A stretch of 64,000 nt of DNA, taken from positions 14,705,001-14,769,000 of the forward strand of contig NC_073342.2 of NCBI RefSeq assembly GCF_027580225.2, in the 5' to 3' direction. The DNA is from Misgurnus anguillicaudatus (Eukaryota > Chordata > Actinopteri > Cypriniformes > Cobitidae). The position numbers and the translations under genes are program-made. Below, piece by piece: positions 46,779-59,022 of the stretch (its first letter is position 1; the number at the start of each line of letters is the position of its first letter). The notes below the pieces were generated by a model. That model searched no databases. It saw only the letters and a list, made by a program, of their open reading frames with translations, and had not been told where the DNA came from.

Positions 46779-46938
46779 TAGTAATCAAATTTTTAGAGAA
46801 TAATCTTTAGCTAACCTTGTTATTTTTTGTAAAAAGTGAAGTTAAAGGTGCCATAGATGAACAATAAGAGTTCTGTTCTGGTAATGACATATGATGAGCC
46901 TCAAACACTATTGTTTTTTCCTTCTAATGTAAACCATG

Positions 46939-48810
46939 TCAGTGTTTCCGCTATATACATTCTACCGTGGCGGCCCGCCATGCCTAAAACATCCCCGCCA
47001 CGCCTGCGGTTGTGGATAGAAGGGATACAGCAAACGAAATCTCGCTGGATGACCACTGTTTTATCCTAATCCTTCAACCAAACCCAACTCTAAACACAAA
47101 ATTTCACACGATTGTAGGATGTATTTGTATCTCATTTAGCCAGAGCCGCTGTTTTCATCCTAATAATCCTACCTCCAAATCTAATCCTTAACTTTTCGGC
47201 ATTTGCTGTATCCCTTCTAGACAAAACCCACAGCGGCAGCTCGCAAAAAAGCTACAGAAATGTCCGCTCTGCCAGACTGGCTGTCTTAAAAATAAATTCC
47301 TTTCTGGATTCGCGTTGTTAACTCATTTATAAATAAATCTCTTAAAGTATCATAATTTCTTCCATGGGTTTAGTTTAATGAACAAATAGATTTAAATCAA
47401 CAGAGGATGATTAGGCTACGTCTCTATTTTGAGAAATAATAATAAAATAAATAAGCCTATACGAAATATGTTACACTTAAATAATAATTAAATTGACAAA
47501 ACGAATAAAAAAGTATTTGAGTTTCTGTTTTTTTTTTGTGATGCGCTGACCAAAGCAGCAGAAAGCACGTCATGTTTTTAATGATTTTAAATAAGCACAA
47601 AGTTTTCTCCTTATTGTGAGTTTACACAAATAAAAATACATAATTTGAAGTTTCAAATATTGTTTTACTTTTATCTTTATGACTATAAATTTAGGGTAAT
47701 TTAAGGTGCAAGGTCATCACGCATTTGATGTTCACCGGCGCATATACACGGACGCAGCGCAGGGCTGCGAGAAAAGACATTATTAAACTTTCGATTTAAC
47801 ATATTACGAGTTTTTTCGACATTCATTTGGAATCACTGTACTCATATTATCAACTTATCTGGCCATTAGTTATTCAGAATATAGGCTATAAGCGCAGCGC
47901 GCTGCTGACCGCTCAGCTGTCAGTCAATCTTCTGTGCTTTAGATCGACACTCACAAAGTTTCACATTAAATGATATGATATTTGTCCAAAAACAAAAGGC
48001 TAAATACTGAATACTACTTATATGCGACTGCAAATACATTAATAGTCGAATCTGTTTGTAAGGAAACTTGCATTATTCCCGTGGAAGAGAAGAACGTTGG
48101 TAATAGAAACTTGAGGCAGACGGTGAGACTGTTTTTATCTGTTTTCAGACGAAACAGCAGGGTCGAGGTACCCGCGGGTGAACCGCATAATATTTGATGT
48201 AACGGGTGTAATAATATACTTTTCGCGCGTAATTTGCGTTGTAGATGCAGGTCGGGACTCAATAGACAAGAGTAAAATGCGGGTCTAACATCCAAGACCA
48301 AAATTCGACTCGTTTTTAAATGGCCCCGTGCTTTGTGTTTAAGATCTGTCTGAAGACTGTTAAAAGGGGTCTATTCAACTGCGCGATTTGCGGTGTGACC
48401 GGCTCGGGGTCTTTATGTCAAATGGTCCGGGTGTGAAATAAAATTGCTGCTGATGGATGTTCGGTCAATCACAGCGGTGCGGATTATCAAACAGGACTGT
48501 GCGTGAGTTTGCAACAGCTCTGTAACGCTAAACACGAGCACAACTTGCAATGCACACTACATTAAAACTACAATGAAATATCCGAACTACGTACGTAGCT
48601 ATGTAACGTTTTTTAATAAAATACATTTTAGATCAAACATAGAAAAGCAGTATGCTATAAATATAAGGAAAAGTAAATGACAGCATGAAAATGATAAAAA
48701 ATACATGTTTTACTGTAGCCTATATTCTACTTTAAAAAAAAATAATGTACATTTATAATCATCATGGGCGCCCCCTGCCGCCACAGCTGAAAAAAATCCT
48801 AGAGGAAACA
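46939..48810. mobile_element. hAT-like non-autonomous element, about 1.87 kb
   Basis: Left end CAGTGTTTCCGC and right end AGAGGAAACACTG are inverted. Inside each end is a similar GC-rich block (GCGGCCCGCCATGCC, GGCGCCCCCTGCCGCC). The flanks ACCATGT and CATGTGC are not a clear TSD. A small TIR element (47017-47221) is nested near its left end. No intact transposase: the ORFs at 47982-48197 and 48014-48301 are mirror images without motifs. Confidence 0.6.
47017..47221. mobile_element. Nested 205-bp element with perfect 18-bp TIRs
   Basis: The ends TAGAAGGGATACAGCAAA and TTTGCTGTATCCCTTCTA are exact inverted repeats. The interior is AT-rich (ACCAAACCCAACTCTAAACA). It lies inside the 46939-48810 element. 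A TSD could not be read. Confidence 0.7.
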
Positions 48811-48841
48811 CTGCATGTGCTGGAAAACAAGCCAATCTTAA

Positions 48842-49328
48842 CTCTTTCCCCGCCATTGACGAGATATCTCGTCAATCAAGAGAAAACACTTCCCCGCCAA
48901 TGACGAGTATTTCCGTCTTTCCGCAATACCGCTATTATCCACTAGGTGGACGCAACTTTTTAAACCCGGAAGTATTGCCCTATGGCAAGCTGTTGCATGT
49001 CCATGTCTGTTTTAAAGTTCGCTCTGAATGGGATCTCTATGAAAAGTCCGTCATAAAAATTGAATTATCTCTGCTTTTTGCTCAAAATGTGGTGTTTTTG
49101 CAGAAACCTACCCATATTCAAAAGCTGATTACAAAAGAACTACTCAAGGTAGGATGAAACGGGTTTTTGTTGTCTGAAAGCAGAGGGTCTGTTCTTTCAT
49201 TTGTTATATTGTATGTTTATATATTTGAAGAAGAACATTTTCTGGAAGGCATTAAACTTTGGTGAAAATCATGAAAAACGCTGGCGCTGGCTGGCAACTT
49301 TTTTTTTAAAATGCTGGCGGTGAAAAAG
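48842..49328. mobile_element. TTAA-flanked MITE, 487 bp
   Basis: The ends CTCTTTCCCCGCCA and TGGCGGTGAAAAAG are inverted and flanked by TTAA (48838-48841 and 49329-49332). A partial second copy end (CTCTGGCGGCGAAAGAG followed by TTAA) is at about 49921-49940. Confidence 0.75.
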
Positions 49329-49517
49329 TTAATATAACACCAATGACATTAGAGTCGAGATGTACAGTCGCATTACATTGTTATTACAATGCTAAAAATG
49401 TTGTTACTGCTGAGTTAGCGCTGGCAGTTAATGTTGGGGGCGTTAATAATAGTTATATGGTAGTTAAAGATATATGCTAACGTTTAGGCTTTTGACGTTA
49501 AAGTTACATTTGTCTGA

Positions 49518-50016
49518 TACAGGCTCAAACATGTACACACACAGATATTCAAAAGAGCTGCTCTGACAAACAGCCAATCAGAGCAAAGCTCAACATTATT
49601 ATCATTTGGTTCCCAAACTTTTTCATCGTGCGGCCCCCCTTGTAAACGGTGCATTCCTAATTTAAAAAAACATTAAATTATATAAAAAAGTAGTGCTTTT
49701 GGTTAGTAGGCTTATTTTTTAGGTTTAATTACACAGAATTCATGATAAATTAATGTATTTCATAAAATGACATAAAACTGGGGCCCCCCTGGCAACATCT
49801 CGCGGTTCCCAGTTTGAAAACCACTGGGAATACTTCCCGGTTTTATAAGTTGGGTAAGAGGTGAATAATAGCGGAAATACAGATTGCCGGAAAAACTTGT
49901 CATTGGCAGGGAGCGTTTTCTCTGGCGGCGAAAGAGTTAATAAAGCCACATACCTCCATGTAAATATCAGAGAACAATTTAAAATATTATTTAAATGCAT
50001 TTTTTTGACACTTTTA
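49518..50016. repeat. Dispersed repeat copy with a nested insertion
   Basis: The parts 49518-49602 (CAGGCTCAAACATG, CAAACAGCCAATCAGAGC) and 49940-50016 (AAAGCCACATACCTCC, TATCAGAGAACAATTT) are continuous in the copy at 23628-23905. Here they are separated by about 340 bp that end in the CGGCGAAAGAG/TTAA terminus, that is, by a transposon fragment. Confidence 0.6.
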
Positions 50017-50119
50017 AAGTCTCAATCTAATTATGAGATTGGGAGCATCAAAGTTTGATTTACATCTTTAACATGACCTTACTCAGTTAATATTAATGAT
50101 ATCACAATTATATTTTCAG

Positions 50120-50725
50120 TAGGGCCGGGACAAGTTATCTAATTAATTAGAGGCTTTGTAATTAATTCATCTAAATTAATCACATTTTAATCACACATAA
50201 ATATTTGACCTGAGAAGTTATTTTTTCACATGGATTTTTAGTAAACCATGAATAATGACTGAATACATAAGCTTAAGCAACAAAATATTGTTTATTTTTG
50301 TTCAACCAAGTCGTTGTACTCGGAGTCGGGCTAACGTCCACGCTAGCTGCTATATGTTTTCCATTGAGATGATACTTGAGGCTCGATGTGCTGCGGTGAT
50401 ATGTGAATTCCTTGTTGCATAGCTTAAACACAACCATGCCCTTATCGACGCTTCCATCCGTTCTTTTTTATAAAAAAAATCCCATCCACGGGGCCAACCA
50501 AAGCGATCTCATCAGCTTCTTTGTTCATGTTCATTGTGGTTTGTTGTTGTCTGAAGTCATGAACGCTAGTTGGTGCTCCAGTATAATCGGTCCGCCGAAA
50601 CTCATCCAATGAGAAATGTTCCGCGGTGCAAAAATAAGTGTGATTAAAATGCGTTAAAAAAGTTTAACGCGTTATTTTTTGTGTAATTAATTAATCTTAA
50701 CTAACGTGTTAAAGTCCCGGCCCTA
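50120..50725. mobile_element. Non-autonomous hAT-type transposon, 606 bp
   Basis: The ends TAGGGCCGGGAC and GTCCCGGCCCTA are perfect 12-bp inverted repeats. The 8-bp TSD is ATTTTCAG against ATTTTCAC, one mismatch (50112-50119 and 50726-50733). ATTAATTA/TAATTAAT words repeat inside both ends. Confidence 0.88.
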
Positions 50726-50733
50726 ATTTTCAC

Positions 50734-51459
50734 ACAATGACATTTACATTCAGGATGCTTTTATTTAGAAAACATAAATCACAAAAATCACAAAAACATG
50801 ACTTTAGCTAGGTTTTTACCAGCGGGGTGCATTTATATAAATTTACTTTTTAGTTTTTATAGAAGTTTTATGCATTGGCTCACAGCACAGGAATGAGAAG
50901 CACACTTTCACCTGGGTTATTGCATTGTGTACATTTCCCAAAAACACCACTCTTTATGTTAAGAATGAGAAATGTTTCCTGTTGCCTGTGTCACTCAGAC
51001 TGATGTCCTCTGGGTCACTGACTGCCCTGCTTTGGGTAGATCTGTGAAATTTGATCATTTTGAGGAGGGACCAACAGGATTTAAGGTTCATGTATAGAAG
51101 GCCTTTCTGGTTTAGTGGCTCATTGAACCGCATCTCACCCTTACACATTACTTTTAGTCCATTAGTGGTTTCTGTGGATTTACTTTCGGCTTTTGTCATG
51201 GCTTTTCGTAATTGTGTGCTTGCAATATGATTGATTATCCATGAATCTTTACTATTGTGTGCTATTGTTGGTTTCCATGCTTATTGGTTTCCACACCCCT
51301 AATTGTATATGTTCTTTATGTTTAAATATTGCCTAATAATTCATTTTAACTGTGGTTACAATTATTTATAAGACCATAGCGTGTGCTGAAAGGACATTTT
51401 TTGAGAACCTTTGTAATGCGTTGTATAAACATGCTTTATATAAAGTTACAGGTTTGTTT
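50734..51459 (+). other. akap13 intron, no element seen
   Basis: About 725 bases without ORF motif, TIR pair or tandem repeat. Confidence 0.3.
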
Positions 51460-51461
51460 TA

Positions 51462-51750
51462 CAGTACTGTGCAAAAGTCTTAGGCCACAACCACCAGACT
51501 TGTTGTTTTAGAAGTTTTTGAATGTCCATCCATATTTATTTTATTAAGATACAAACAGAATATACAGGAAATACAAAACTGACACATCAGTTTACATTTT
51601 TTATACAGTTTTTAATACTATATATTTCCTTTATTTTCTGGATGCATTCTATTAAAAATACTAAGAAACTATTTTATATGATCACTATAACATTGCAAAA
51701 ATAACAAATCTAATTCTGGCATGGTGGCCTAAGACTTTTGCACAGTACTG
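51462..51750. mobile_element. TA-flanked MITE, 289 bp
   Basis: The ends CAGTACTGTGCAAAAGTCTT and AAGACTTTTGCACAGTACTG are exact inverted repeats, extending through AGGCCAC, and are flanked by TA (51460-51461 and 51751-51752). This is a Tc1/mariner-type derivative. The near-perfect ends suggest it is among the younger insertions here. Confidence 0.9.
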
Positions 51751-52015
51751 TATTTCCGAATGTAAGGTTAGATCACTTTGATGGGACAATACTGTTTTTT
51801 TATGACCGGCTAATGCTATAAAGCTGCCTAAAATGTTTGACCCATGGCGCAAGCCCAGAGAGCCTCTTTTTTTGCACTCTGCACTCTTCAGCTTCCTGTG
51901 AGTGATGTCACATGGTTGCTATGGATACCTTTTAAGACCTTAGATACAGAGCAGGTGAAACAGTCTTCGCTCTTACTCATGTGTCGGGCCACACTGAGGA
52001 CGATCTCAAACACAC

Positions 52016-52018
<3 letters not shown>

Positions 52019-52051
<33 letters not shown>
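52019..52051. repeat. (GA)n microsatellite
   Basis: About 14 GA units in a row after AGAAAGAGAG. ORFs crossing it on both strands only encode Arg-Glu or Ser-Leu runs. Confidence 0.9.
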
Positions 52052-52053
<2 letters not shown>

Positions 52054-52154
52054 TTTCGCTCTTGAATGCCTTGTGGGGTTTCTTTTCTTTTTGACATGAA
52101 CTAACATGATTTGCATGAAAGGACCATGAAGCACTGAGGTAAGCACTACAATGT

Positions 52155-52265
52155 TGTTTTGGATGTGTACCATGGTACTTTTGAATATGATACATAAATT
52201 TAAGTACCATGGTACATAAAATAGCATAGTATAACTATAGCATAGTACAACTATAGTACTTTTTT
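52155..52265. repeat. ACCATGGTAC palindrome repeat
   Basis: GTACCATGGTACTTTTGAATA and AAGTACCATGGTACATAAAAT are two copies of a self-complementary core, followed by the short tandem units ATAGCATAGTATAACT and ATAGCATAGTACAACT. Probably the remains of a MITE. Confidence 0.5.
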
Positions 52266-52865
52266 AAGGTCCACCCTTGATGTTTTTTTAAGAGCAGATA
52301 AATGACAGACGGGAGTCTGTAGGACTTTACATTGTGTGGACACTAGGAGGGCAAAGGCTTCTTTGATATCTTAAAAAACTTGATTTTAAGCTCTTTAAAG
52401 GAACCATTCCCCCCAAAAGGACATCTTGTCATTATTTGATCAACACAAAAGTTGAACATTTTTAGTTGTCAATCATAAATGTGAATTATAGTAAAATGGT
52501 CTTTTTGGCTTGTACTGTACCTTTAAATTAAACCATGCTGTGTTTATGCTCCCTGTGTATGGAAGAAAAAGCAGAACATACTTTACACTCATTAAATATA
52601 TTATTTTGTCTAAGGGAACAATGAAATTCCTGTTCTCTGAGCTCACTGCAATGTTACGGATGTAAACCTGTTTTAAGTTTGGACGCGTTGTTTATTGTGT
52701 GAACAAGCAATTTTTCACGCCTGGTATTTTCTGTTTGCGACGGGTCAACACAGAATCAGGATTTGGTGATACCTCACGTCCTCTGTAGGTGTGCTGGGTG
52801 TGGCCATGCTGAATCAATGCCTCAAGACTGGGTGTTCTCAAATCTGCTATGTTTGTGTTGGGCAG

Positions 52866-53052
52866 GGTTGAGAACTTGCCAGAGTTGGAGACGAAAACAT
52901 CCAAGTGGCGTTACCCGGGAGGCAGAGTGCTGCTACACCACCCTAAGCTAAACACCTACACCCTGACGCTAGAGGACGTGCCAGGGAGTCCCCCACCTAG
53001 CATTCAAAATGACGTGGAGGAGATCCAACGTCTTATTCAGTCACATCAGAAG
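52866..53052 (+). CDS. akap13: akap13 coding exon (residues 225-287)
   Basis: Acceptor gtgttgggcag/GGTTGAG; donor CATCAGAAG/gtgagt; phase 2 in, 0 out. It encodes VENLPELETKTSKWRYPGGR, LNTYTLTLEDVPGSPPPSIQ and NDVEEIQRLIQSHQK. The YTLT-(S/E) block and a following amphipathic helix correspond to the mammalian exon with IYTLTSES and NIQQQL. The helix (residues about 273-287) has the look of a short coiled coil. The frame opens across the junction from the previous exon, with LFTE joined to VENLP. Confidence 0.9.
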
Positions 53053-53588
53053 GTGAGTCATTGCTGCATGTTTGGGTGTCTATGGCAGTTGAAGGCAGTT
53101 GTACAAGTTTATTTACATTACATTTATTTACACTCATGGCATTTCAATCCTGTATAACTGACTGTGACTTGTGTATACAAAGACAATGCTAATTTCCATA
53201 CAATTATTATATGTGGTGACTATTACCATCTCTGGTTACCCTTTGCCTTTATTGTGTGAAAAGAGCTACTTTTATGCCAATCAGTTTTTAAGAGAAATGT
53301 AATTTTTTTATTCGATAAACCATCCCTTTAAAATCACAGTGACATTTCCAGTTTTGTGTAATGAGCTAGGAAGTTTGCTTTTGCTCTATGACTCTGCAGG
53401 GGGTTGCTATCTGTGACTACAGGAAGTGACTAAAAGCAGATCACAAGCTAGACTTTATCTTCTCTCTCTTGCTCCCTTTGAACACACTCTCGCTCACTCA
53501 CTCCGGGTGAATGTTTAATGTCAGTTTTAATTGAGGGTTTATATGCAGCATGTTTTTTTTTTATAGCTTTTGATCTTTGTTTATTCAG
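53053..53588 (+). other. akap13 intron, 536 bases
   Basis: A short intron with no transposon end or ORF motif. Its 3' end has a long T tract (about 53551-53560) before ttattcag/GAAG. Confidence 0.4.
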
Positions 53589-55845
53589 GAAGATTCTCCT
53601 GTACAGCAGAAGCCTGCGTTGCTGATTCTTGACAGAGACTTGAGTAATACTACAGAGACCGTTGAATGCATCAGGGAGTTACAGCTCAACTCAGTGGACC
53701 CCAGCACAGAATCACAGAAAACCTTCAAAACGTTTCTAAACAGCTCGGGTGTGGCGGATGGACTGTGCCCTTGTCAGAATGGCACGGGAGATCACGCCCA
53801 ATCACGGGAAGAGGAGGCAGAGACTCAAAGACCAACTGTAGAGGATACCGAGAAGGCGTCAGATAAGCCTGGCTGTGCGGAGTTGCTGTCAGAAGCTGAT
53901 CCTGTAAGCTTCAGTGCCCCTTCCTGTGGGAACCAGGGGGAGGAAGCTGATATACAGCTCAACGTAATCAGTGCCAAGCAAGAGGCTGATAAAGGTAACC
54001 AAGAAGAGCTTCAAGCTTACCGGAGCAGTTCAGAGACTGAAACAGAGTGTAGGGCGCAACCTGGCAACCTTGAGTCCCAAGACATGGGCAACGCACAGGG
54101 TCACAGTCCCCTCCCCACGGAAACTAGTCAGTCCAGACAAAGAGAGGAGGGGAGTATGGATGGTAGTTGGAAAGGGGACTTACCAGAGGAAAAGGAAGGG
54201 GAGACGAGCAGCAGCCAGGATATTGTCTCAAACTCAACAGTAATTTCTTCCCATGATTCAGAAGAAAACGTTCAGCATGACGACAAGATTGTGACTGAGC
54301 TTGCTACCGAGTGCTGTGCAGGATCAAACGAACCTACTTGTCCTGCAATTCAGGTAATTTCTGAGGTTGCCTCGCCTGTACTAAACAATGAAAATGTTAT
54401 TTTTGATGCCGCTGATGAGCTACACGATCGGCTAGAGACAGAGGCAGGAAATCTGCATGAACACCCCAAAGGCAATACTGACTCAGACTCTGGTTTGGTC
54501 GATGATGAGGTTAGCATAAAGCAGAAGTCTGGATATAGCATTTTAGAGGGTGATACTTCTGAGTTGGTCAGTCTTTTGCCAAACATGGCACCAGGACCAA
54601 TTCACAAGGTTCGGGGAGGACTTTCGCCTGTTCCAGAGACTTTATTTCCTGAAGGACCAGCTGTGGAGACTGTATCAGAGACAGTGGAAGATTTGGACCA
54701 GTCTCCCATGCTCATGTCTTCTTCAGAAACCACGTCAGAGATTTTGTTGGAAAATGAAAAAACAGGGGATTCTGATAGCATCACCGTAGAGGCATTGCCT
54801 TGCCTGAATCAAGCATTTCTTTCTGAAGGAATTAAAGAGGTAACACCTAGCGAGGAGCCAGAAGACCCTGGGGCATCCAATTTAACATCGGATACTAAAA
54901 ATATTGCTGTCTGTGAGTTGGTTAAGCAGTCAGAATCCTCTGATGAAACTTCCAATCTACCTGTTGACTCCAAAGCTTTTATCAAAACTGATATACAACA
55001 GGGTGTGTCTGTATTATCTCCAGAACATTCTGAAAAAGACATAATCATAGGAACAACGTTAGGGGATGTGGAGGAATCTAAAACAAATGTTCAGCAGGAC
55101 TCTTTGTTGAAACAGGTTCCGGTTGAGCAATTTGAAGACGTCACGAATAGAGATGAAATTTATGACCCATGTGAATCATCCATTATAGCCCCTGAAGTTT
55201 CTGCATTGAAAATGCAACAGGGTGAAAAGGAGGATGATCATCTGGAGGAAAAGGAAATAGACTCTACTTCACAGGAAGCAATCAGCAATCTTCCTGATCT
55301 GTTGGAAAGTGTACACGTTATTGACACTGAATCCAAAGAACAGACCCAGCTTCCTGAGTCTTCCGTGGAAGACGTGATTACAGATCTTCATGTGGATGCA
55401 AATGACCTAGTTGAAGGTTTGCCTTGTACCCTAACCCAAATGGAAAGCTCAGAGAGTAGACCTATTGAAACCTCATTTGCTGATGTGGTCTCAGATGGAT
55501 CCGTAATTTTGAATGAGATCGCTGTCACTGAGAATAGCCCAGCTACTTCTGTGGATGCTGTAAGTGATTTGGTTTTGGGGTTGGAGGACTCCTCCGTATC
55601 TGGCCCACTCAATTCCTCTTCCTTAACAGATGAGCTCACTTCCCCTTTGGATATTATTAGTGAAGAGCACAAGGATTTTAAACACACTTCCTTAGTGGAT
55701 ATAGACAATAGTTTGTCCGTGGAAACGAAACCTTCGGATACAACCGAAAGCTTGAGTGGATTACATCAAGATACTACTGAGGGTTTGATGGAGCAAAATG
55801 AAACCGTTAAGCAGGATGCTGAGGAAACGCATGCACAAAAGATAG
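53589..55845 (+). CDS. akap13: akap13 large coding exon (residues 288-1039 plus split 1040)
   Basis: Acceptor tgtttattcag/GAAGAT; donor AAGATAG/gtaagg; 2257 bases, 752 complete codons without a stop. AKAP13 genes have one very large exon directly after the ankyrin-like region, and the position and splice phases fit. The protein is rich in Glu, Asp, Ser and Thr, with few hydrophobic clusters, so it is probably disordered: SREEEAETQRPTVEDTEK, SDSGLVDDEVSIKQKSG, ETVEDLDQSPMLMSSSETTS. It is shorter than I recall for the mammalian exon. The mammalian kinase-anchoring helix (hydrophobic, EEAASRIVDAVIEQV type) has no obvious match in these residues. The frame is still open for 20 codons past the donor, so the exon border rests on the gtaagg site and on phase agreement with the next exon. 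Confidence 0.92.
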
Positions 55846-56486
55846 GTAAGGCACTTTTGTTAAAAGCATTGCTCTATAGTGCAATGACAAACATGAAAAT
55901 TTTTTAATGTAAATCATTTGAATTATTCTGGTGCTTTTGAAGTAGGCTGAACCATAATCAATACTTAAATAAAATAAGCAGTCTTTTTAAACATTAAAGC
56001 TGTCTAGAATAGATTTTCTGGTAGATGAATTTTGTCATGCTATCACCAATAAGATTTAGTTTACAGCTTAGACAATGACTATGTTTACATGTGCACCAAT
56101 AATGCAATTATTTTCAACAATCAGAGTAAGGACTTGCAGCATGATGTTTGTTTACATAACCTCAATTCATGTTTGCATGCCGTTTTTGTTTTCGGATTCG
56201 ATAATGTTTGTGCTTATATTTTCACACAACCCAATGCAGAGCACAAATGATGAACACGCATAAGGCCAACTACTGTTTTAATTTGCATGCGTTAAGTGAC
56301 AAACATGTTCTTATGGAGGAATTTCGTTGTTTGGTGCCGTGATGTAGACGGGAATGTTGTGACAGTGCCTGTGATGGGTTTTTGCGCTGCTGTCGCGTTG
56401 TTTGGGCTTTTTCTGGATGCAGGGAGACTCCTGACATTCAAGTTTAAAACAAATTAAAGGTGCGGGACTAAAACACAAATTACATG
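55846..56486 (+). other. akap13 intron, no element seen
   Basis: AT-rich; short ORFs only. An ATTGTTTGTGCTT-type open stretch at 56075-56263 has no motif. Confidence 0.3.
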
Positions 56487-56494
56487 GCCACAAA

Positions 56495-58089
56495 TAGTGC
56501 TGCACGATTCATGCTAAAATGTGAATCACGGTTTTTCTCCATGGAAATTGAGATCCCGATTCTCTCACCTGATTTTCTTTTTTTTAGAAAAAAAATTGAT
56601 TATGCATATGCGCTTAACTTAAAAAAATGTGGTACAAGACTTTCAGTTTTAATAACATGTCTTAAAAGTCTCTTTTCCTTATTTTAGACCCCTTAAAATT
56701 TAGAGTAATTTAAAATGTGTTAGCTGTTAGCACCTGTGCTTTTTGTACTATCAAACTGGCCAACCTTAAACTTTAAAAACACTAAACCTTTAAAAGACGA
56801 TCAACATTTTGAGGCATCAGAGAGAAACGCAGACATGTTACAATGTCTTGTGGCGGTGACACAGAGGCCGTTTCTCATCTGAAGGCTGCGGCCTTTGGAG
56901 GTCGCATTTTTAGACTGCGCATCATAAAGGGCTCGTTATAGTCGTGCGTAGGTCCTACGGCGTAGCCGCGACGGCGTAGGTTCCGCGTCGGTTTTCATTT
57001 ATACTTTTGCGTCGTCGTCCGCGTCGACGTGCAATCACGCGCGCAGGCAGCTGGTAGGCAGTAACCACGTGTGTAACCACAGTAGCAGTGCGAACGCCAA
57101 AGAAGAAGCAGCTTTGCAAGTTAAGCCACAAACGAAGAAGAAACAACTTGTGTATAATTTGAGAAGACCAGCAATGATGGATGTAAATAAACAGCGACTT
57201 TTGTTGCAGTTTGAGGTAAATCACTCCTCAACTTGGCCATTTTTTGTTTTCACCGTTGCAAACGGAAATACCTATGACACAGTTTTTTTTTACCTGTCGG
57301 GAGGGGTTCTGGTGGACCAATCACAGCGCTTGCGGTCCGCGTAGAACTGACGCGCTGTTAAAAATTTTGCGATGTGCGCGTCAGGCTACGCACAGGCTAC
57401 GGATAGCCTACGGCGTAGAACCTATGCACGACTATAAATCGCCCTTTAAGACTGTCTAATTTCAGAATATTAACATTATAAAGTTAACTAATATTTTTTG
57501 TTAATCATAAATTGTTGTAGTATGTTTATGACTTGCGAATGTAACTCAAATGAACCAGGCTTGATGACATATGCAGCCTGCATATGCGTCCTCCGGAGGC
57601 TGCAGCGTTCCGATTTAGAAACGTACGGAGGTAACAAATTTTTTTGGAACCATGTTGTTGCATCGTCACTTTCTCCATCGCCACCAGGATTTTCCACAAG
57701 TACGCTCGGTTATCCTCTCTTTTTTGTGAAAATTGCCGCTCCAAATCCACCAAGTAAATGACTATGTTTAGGTCTGCCGCTTTGTTATACGTCACGCGAA
57801 TGACCGAGTGACAGCGGAACGCCGCAAATGAGATCAGAGAGGAGAGAAACAATCGGGTCTGATTGGTGAATAAATAGTGTTTGGTTTTACCCTGTATGAG
57901 TGTGTGTGTTAGCAAGTTTGACTGATATTATGGCATCTTGGATTGTAATGTAAATACATGAACACGTGAATGCAGCATCTGAATACAAGAAAATACTGTA
58001 TATGCAAGTGAATCGTCGTCATTTAAAATGAATTTATGTACGAATCGAGATCGTGATCCCCCCCCCCCCCGATTAATCGTGCAGCCCTA
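56495..58089. mobile_element. Old hAT element with nested insertions, 1.6 kb
   Basis: Left end TAGTGCTGCACGATTCATGC and right end GATTAATCGTGCAGCCCTA are inverted. The flanks GCCACAAA and GCCACATG (56487-56494, 58090-58097) share 6 of 8 bases, a worn TSD. A run of 12 or more C lies at about 58058-58069. Other elements lie inside: 56926-57447, and perhaps a further layer beginning GAGGCCGTTTCTCATCTGAA at about 56864. Confidence 0.75.
56926..57447. mobile_element. Nested Harbinger-like element, 522 bp
   Basis: Left end AAAGGGCTCGTTATAGTCGT and right end ACGACTATAAATCGCCCTTT are inverted, followed inside by CCTACGGCGTAG on one side and CCTACGGCGTAGAACC on the other. The TSD is not clear. A truncated copy is at 10010-10252. 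The ORF at 57069-57344 has no diagnostic transposase motif; the class is tentative. Confidence 0.7.
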
Positions 58090-58097
58090 GCCACATG

Positions 58098-59022
58098 CTG
58101 TGATTAAAAATGGCACACGCCACCTTTTTAAATACGATTATACTTGCTGCGATCGCATTATTTTTTTATTAAAGTATTGTTTTATATCAGGTAAAGCATA
58201 ATCGCAATATTGCCAAATTCCAATAACGATCGCATTACGAGGGTGCATGTAAACACGGTCAATGTTTTGCTTATTATATCCGCACTCTCTTGTGTGTATG
58301 TACGATTACAGGCATGTTTGTTATTTGAATTATGTAGAGTTATTATTTGAATGTTATTTTTAGCCGAGCATACATAAAGCCTTGTGTACCTTGTCACTTA
58401 CAACAAAACCTTTTGGGATTGAGCAATCAGATCTGGTAGGAAGGGAAAGCGTAAGGTAAAAGTGTCAAAATTTGTCCATGCAACCGGGTGATCACAGTTC
58501 TACCTTGCATCAGAGTAAGTAAACTGCTGATAGACTAAATAGTTATATAATATATATATAAAAAACAAGATGCAGATGCCCAGCGCTTTTTCACATAGAT
58601 GACAATTCTGCATTGTTCTGCTAATAGCGGCTTACCGTATGTGATATTTATATCACAGTAATGGTGCTGCTGACCTCAGTTGAAAAGGAGAAATGGGCCG
58701 TTTCCTTTTCACATAATCAGATGCTGTAGTGTTGAAAACTTAACTGTGGTCTGGTAAAGGTTAACTCTCGTATGCTTTGGTCAATTTTCTGTAAACGAAT
58801 CCTCAAGTCAGCAATTCTGTTAATGAGTTACATGGACGGCATATTGATTTTGGAACGTTTCGATTAACTTCATGCCAATGGTTTTCCCTGAAACGTTTTG
58901 TTGTTCGTATCTACTACGAATTAATCTAGTGTGATTTAATGGCAGCAAAAATAACTCATTTAGAGTTATAAACTATTGGTGCTTCAGTGTTCTCATAATA
59001 AATGTATTTTACCCCATGACAG
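58098..59022 (+). other. akap13 intron, no element seen
   Basis: About 925 bases; only a short (TA)n at about 58545-58560. Confidence 0.3.

Noticed and set aside
52866..53157. Translation continuing past 53052 to 53157
   Set aside because: It crosses a consensus gtgagt donor, and the next exon continues in phase from 53052.
55846..55907. Reading the large akap13 exon to its stop at 55905
   Set aside because: A gtaagg donor at 55846 is in phase with the exon at 59023. The extra 20 codons differ in composition. Retention as an alternative 3' end cannot be excluded without transcripts.
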